Positions 60,628-64,000 of a stretch of 64,000 nt of DNA are shown piece by piece. A program made the translations under genes and the position numbers. The stretch is from Pseudoalteromonas piratica (GTDB taxonomy: Bacteria > Pseudomonadota > Gammaproteobacteria > Enterobacterales > Alteromonadaceae), in contig NZ_CP009889.1 in NCBI RefSeq assembly GCF_000788395.1, positions 62,001 to 126,000 on the forward strand, read 5' to 3'. Within the stretch, counting starts at the first letter, position 1. Each line of letters starts with the position of its first letter. The notes beneath the pieces were generated by a model that saw only the letters and a list, made by a program, of their open reading frames with translations, had not been told where the DNA came from and made no database searches.

Positions 60628-62235
60628 TTAAGAGAATTGGTTCATAGTGTTGTCTTCACCTGCTGCTTTTAGCGCAGCGTCACCAGAGAAGTACTCTTTG
60701 TGATCATCGCCCATATCTGAACCTGCCATGTTTTGGTGTTTAACACACGCAATACCTTGGCGAATTTCCTGACGTTGAACATTTTTAACATAGCCAAGCA
60801 TGCCTTGTTCACCGAAGTATTCTTTCGCAAGGTTATCGGTTGAAAGTGCCGCTGTATGATAAGTTGGTAATGTAATTAAGTGGTGGAAAATACCCGCTTC
60901 ACGTGCAGCATCAGCTTGGAAAGTACGGATTTTCTCATCTGCCAATACTGCTAGTTCAGTATTGTCATATTCAACGCTCATTAGTTGGTCACGGTTATAC
61001 TGTGAAACATCTTTTCCTTCTTCAACCATTGCATCAAATACTTGCTGACGGAAGTTAAGTGTCCAGTTGAATGACGGTGAATTGTTGTAAACTAGTTTTG
61101 CGTTAGGGATAACTTTACGAATTTCATTTACCATCGCGCCAATTTGACCAACGTGAGGTTTTTCTGTTTCGATCCAAAGTAGGTCTGCACCATTTTGTAA
61201 TGACGTAATACAGTCAAGCACACAACGCTCTTCACCAGTACCTTGACGGAATTGGAATAGGTTGCTTGGTAAACGCTTAGGACGAACCAGTTTGCCGTTA
61301 CGGTTAAGAATAACGTCACCGTTTTTAATATCTGTAGATTCAATTTCTTCAACATCTAGGAATGCGTTGTACTGATCACCTAAATCACCTGGTTCATTGC
61401 TTACCGCGATTTGTTTAGTTAGGCCTGCGCCTAATGAGTCGGTACGCGCAACAATCACTCCATTATCAACACCTAGCTCAAGGAATGCATATCGCACAGC
61501 ATTAATTTTCGCAAGAAAATCTTCATGAGGTACTGTTACTTTACCATCTTGGTGGCCACATTGTTTTTCATCTGATACTTGGTTTTCAATCTGAATACAG
61601 CATGCGCCCGCTTCAATCATTTTCTTAGCAAGTAAGTAAGTTGCTTCTTCGTTACCAAAGCCTGCGTCAATATCAGCAATGATTGGTACAACGTGAGTTT
61701 TATGATCGTTAATTTTTTCTAATGCTGTCTGTTCAGCCGCGCTGTCGCCAGCTTTACGTGCTGCATCTAATTCACGGAAATAACCACCTAGTTCACGTGC
61801 GTCAGCTTGACGAAGGAAGGTATAAAGTTCTTCAATTAATGCTGCAACAGATGTTTTTTCGTGCATTGATTGGTCAGGCAGTGGACCAAATTCAGAGCGA
61901 AGCGCTGCAACCATCCAACCTGAAAGATATAAATAACGACGGTCAGTGTTATTTTGGAAGTGTTTTTTAATTGAAATCATTTTTTGCTGACCGATAAAAC
62001 CATGCCAACAACCTAAAGATTGAGTGTACTGTGATGGATCTTGATCGTACGCTTCCATATCCTTTCGCATAATATCTGCTGTGTAGCGAGCAATCTCTAA
62101 ACCATTTTGAAAGCGGTTTTGTAAACGCATACGTGCAGCCGACTCAGGGTTAATGTTTTGCCATTTCTTTTCGCCTACTTCTTTTAACGTTGCAATGCGA
62201 TCGATTTCTTGTTGGTAAGTTAATTGTGTAGCCAT
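60628..62235 (-). CDS. aceA: Isocitrate lyase
   Basis: AceA splits isocitrate into glyoxylate and succinate in the glyoxylate shunt. From the ATG at 62235 (AAGGA upstream) it has 535 aa; the frame extends 22 codons further but that is unlikely to be used. It is of the long bacterial type (about 530 aa), with the catalytic motif KQCGH at about 224-228 and IADIDAGFGNEEATYLLAKKMIEAGACCIQIE just before it. It is divergent from malate synthase G, so the two shunt enzymes share a 253-bp control region. Confidence 0.95.
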   Translation of the reverse strand: MATQLTYQQEIDRIATLKEVGEKKWQNINPESAARMRLQNRFQNGLEIARYTADIMRKDMEAYDQDPSQYTQSLGCWHGFIGQQKMISIKKHFQNNTDRRYLYLSGWMVAALRSEFGPLPDQSMHEKTSVAALIEELYTFLRQADARELGGYFRELDAARKAGDSAAEQTALEKINDHKTHVVPIIADIDAGFGNEEATYLLAKKMIEAGACCIQIENQVSDEKQCGHQDGKVTVPHEDFLAKINAVRYAFLELGVDNGVIVARTDSLGAGLTKQIAVSNEPGDLGDQYNAFLDVEEIESTDIKNGDVILNRNGKLVRPKRLPSNLFQFRQGTGEERCVLDCITSLQNGADLLWIETEKPHVGQIGAMVNEIRKVIPNAKLVYNNSPSFNWTLNFRQQVFDAMVEEGKDVSQYNRDQLMSVEYDNTELAVLADEKIRTFQADAAREAGIFHHLITLPTYHTAALSTDNLAKEYFGEQGMLGYVKNVQRQEIRQGIACVKHQNMAGSDMGDDHKEYFSGDAALKAAGEDNTMNQFS

Positions 62236-62488
62236 CGTTGTAATTCCTTCATCTTGTTTATTGGATGGCGCTGGTGTTATTACCTCGCAGAGCAACAACA
62301 TTGAACGGGTAGCGCCTTTACATCTAAGTTAGGCTGAATCGTAATAATTTATGAAATTTATAGTTTTTATCACCAATATTTATCTAATGAATGCCAAAAA
62401 CAAGCTTTCTTGTGTAAGTTAGATAGAATCAAGTAACCAAATTATTTAAACGCATACAATTGTGTGCCACTTCAAGGTGAGAAAACTT

Positions 62489-64000
62489 ATGACAACACGA
62501 ATTCACCACGCAGGGTTAGCAGTAGACCCGAGCTTATATGCTTTTATTAACCATCAGGTTATTCCAGGCACGGGTGTCGATGTAGAGCACTTTTGGCAAG
62601 GTTTTGCAAAAATTGTGTCAGAAATGACACCAATAAACCGTGCTCTTCTGGTGAAACGTGATGACCTGCAAGTACAAATTGACCAATATCATCAAGCTCA
62701 TTCGAACTTTGATTTCGAGCATTACAAACAATTCCTTCAGCAAATTGGCTATCTCAAAGAAGCACCAAATGATGTGACTATTAGCACGCAAAAGGTGGAA
62801 CCAGAAATCGCAAACATGGCTGGACCACAACTGGTAGTGCCTGTGAGCAACGCTCGCTTTGCACTTAATGCGGCCAATGCGCGTTGGGGGTCGTTGTATG
62901 ATGCTTTGTATGGTACTGATGCTATTTCTTATGAAAATGGCCGAGAAGTAGGTAATGCATATAATCCTGTGCGCGGTAATGCAGTAATTGATTTTGGCCG
63001 TGAATTTTTAGATCAGGCATTGCCTTTAAGTTATGGGTCACACAAAGACGCCAGCGACTATGCAATCGTTGATGGTAAGCTCATTGTTACCTTAAATAAT
63101 GTAAGTCAAAGTGGTTTGCAATCTCCCGAGCAGTTAGTGGGCTATAACGGTACCAAGCAGCAGCCAAAAGAATTAATTCTTCAAAATAATGGCTTACATA
63201 TTATTATTCAATTTGATGAAAACCATCAAATAGGTAAGCAAGATAGTGCGCATATTAAAGATGTTGTACTTGAGTCAGCACTTACTACCATAATGGATTG
63301 CGAAGACTCAGTCGCTGCAGTAGATGCAGAAGATAAATTAGGTGTTTACAGTAACTGGCTAGGCCTCAATAAAGGGGATTTATCAGTAGAGTTTGAAAAA
63401 GGTGGCAAGGTACTGACTCGAGCGCTTAATCCGGACAAAAGCTATGTTGATTTGAGTGGTAAAGAACAAAGTTTAAAAGGCCGCAGCTTAATGTTAGTGC
63501 GCAATGTTGGCCACTTAATGACTAACCCAGCCATTATAGATAAAAATGGCGACGAAATTTTCGAAGGGATCATGGATGCTGTTATCACATCATTAATTGC
63601 ATTGCATGACCTAAGAGGCAATGGCAAGGCCGGTAATAGCCGTGCTGATAGCATTAATATTGTGAAACCTAAAATGCACGGCCCTGAAGAAGTAGCCTAT
63701 GCGAATACTTTATTTAGCAAAGTGGAAAATCTACTCAACCTGCCAGAAAACACTCTAAAAATGGGCATCATGGATGAAGAGCGCCGAACCTCTGTTAACC
63801 TTGCCGCGTGTATTTTTGAGGCAAAAGAGCGCGTTATCTTTATCAATACAGGTTTCTTAGATAGAACTGGGGATGAAATCCACACCAGTATGCTGGCTGG
63901 ACCAATGTTACCTAAAGAGCAAATTAAAGCGCAAAAATGGATAGGGGCATACGAAAACAATAATGTTGATGTAGGACTTGCTTGTGGCTTGAGCGGTAAA
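62489..64000 (+). CDS. glcB: Malate synthase G (3' end cut by window edge)
   Basis: The frame is open from ATG at 62489 to the window end, giving 504 codons of a protein usually about 720 aa long. Diagnostic segments are NARWGSLYDALYGTDAI, RGNAVIDFGREFLD, the GNGKAGNSRADSINIVKPKMHGPEEVA loop and MGIMDEERRTSVNLAACI. It condenses glyoxylate with acetyl-CoA to malate. AAGGTGA precedes the start. Pairing aceA with glcB rather than aceB is a noteworthy arrangement. Confidence 0.95.
   Translation, partial: MTTRIHHAGLAVDPSLYAFINHQVIPGTGVDVEHFWQGFAKIVSEMTPINRALLVKRDDLQVQIDQYHQAHSNFDFEHYKQFLQQIGYLKEAPNDVTISTQKVEPEIANMAGPQLVVPVSNARFALNAANARWGSLYDALYGTDAISYENGREVGNAYNPVRGNAVIDFGREFLDQALPLSYGSHKDASDYAIVDGKLIVTLNNVSQSGLQSPEQLVGYNGTKQQPKELILQNNGLHIIIQFDENHQIGKQDSAHIKDVVLESALTTIMDCEDSVAAVDAEDKLGVYSNWLGLNKGDLSVEFEKGGKVLTRALNPDKSYVDLSGKEQSLKGRSLMLVRNVGHLMTNPAIIDKNGDEIFEGIMDAVITSLIALHDLRGNGKAGNSRADSINIVKPKMHGPEEVAYANTLFSKVENLLNLPENTLKMGIMDEERRTSVNLAACIFEAKERVIFINTGFLDRTGDEIHTSMLAGPMLPKEQIKAQKWIGAYENNNVDVGLACGLSGK

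Noticed and set aside
63369..63383. ATAAAGGGGATTTAT resembles the parS-like palindrome
   Set aside because: Both outer bases differ from the consensus and it lies in the conserved malate synthase coding region.
1..64000. tRNA, rRNA, CRISPR array or intact IS
   Set aside because: No cloverleaf, regularly spaced repeat-spacer array or transposase gene was recognised on either strand.

Overview
The window looks like the replication-origin region of the second chromosome (chromid) of a marine, AT-rich gammaproteobacterium, most probably Pseudoalteromonas or a close relative. Three things support this. A plasmid-type replication initiator, a Tus-like fork-arrest protein, ParA and ParB lie together at 13.9-19.1 kb. 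The neighbours are chromosomal metabolic genes (class II DAHP synthase, hutHU, aceA/glcB, deoBD). Many families typical of Alteromonadales are present (DUF3450-TonB cluster, DUF3718, DUF2799, MaoP, TIGR02450). No tRNA, rRNA, CRISPR array, prophage or intact IS was seen.

Layout: 1-9.6 kb holds an MFS transporter cut by the left edge, an arylamine N-acetyltransferase/flavin reductase pair, an ABC-type permease operon divergent from a small exported protein, an AraC regulator, and an SRPBCC/fatty-acid-hydroxylase pair. 9.6-13.7 kb holds a periplasmic binding protein, DAHP synthase and a BtuCD-like ABC transporter. 13.9-19.1 kb is the replication and partition block: tus and rep converge, then comes an 856-bp GATC-rich non-coding origin, then parAB. 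19.2-31.7 kb holds a SWIM/SNF2 helicase, a WYL regulator, RmuC, a G8-domain lipoprotein, a repeat-rich lipoprotein, maoP, a MAPEG protein and a capsule-type protein. 31.8-39.2 kb pairs a PstS-like protein and a porin with a divergent DUF3450-ExbB-ExbB-ExbD-TonB-TPR-DUF2799 operon preceded by a four-repeat PhoB-like box. 39.3-44.2 kb is histidine degradation (LysR regulator, hutH, hutU). 44.3-52.2 kb holds a peroxiredoxin-like protein, a deacetylase, an OmpA protein, a VRR-NUC/exonuclease fusion and two exported proteins. 52.5-56.6 kb is nucleoside salvage (nupC-like, udk, deoB, deoD). 56.8-59.8 kb holds a DUF3718 protein, a PstS/OmpA fusion and an unknown protein. 60.6-64 kb is the glyoxylate shunt (aceA divergent from glcB, which is cut by the right edge).

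The most interesting non-coding signals form a replicon-maintenance system. (i) An 18-20-bp GATC-containing iteron (TTAGTAAAAATATGATCT) occurs beside rep, as a pair at 23.8 kb, and as a directly repeated array of eight at 60.1-60.5 kb, where the first four copies sit exactly 52 bp apart. (ii) A 15-bp palindrome, GTMAAN-CCC-NTTKAC, occurs seven times on both sides of parAB, in genes and between them, and is the best candidate for this chromosome's parS centromere. (iii) A tus gene sits about 2 kb from the origin, which fits the one-directional replication known for Pseudoalteromonas second chromosomes. Also notable are two related MITE-like elements (one immediately upstream of hutH), a divergent pair of 11-bp-phased operators, and a secreted-protein gene apparently split by an in-frame stop.
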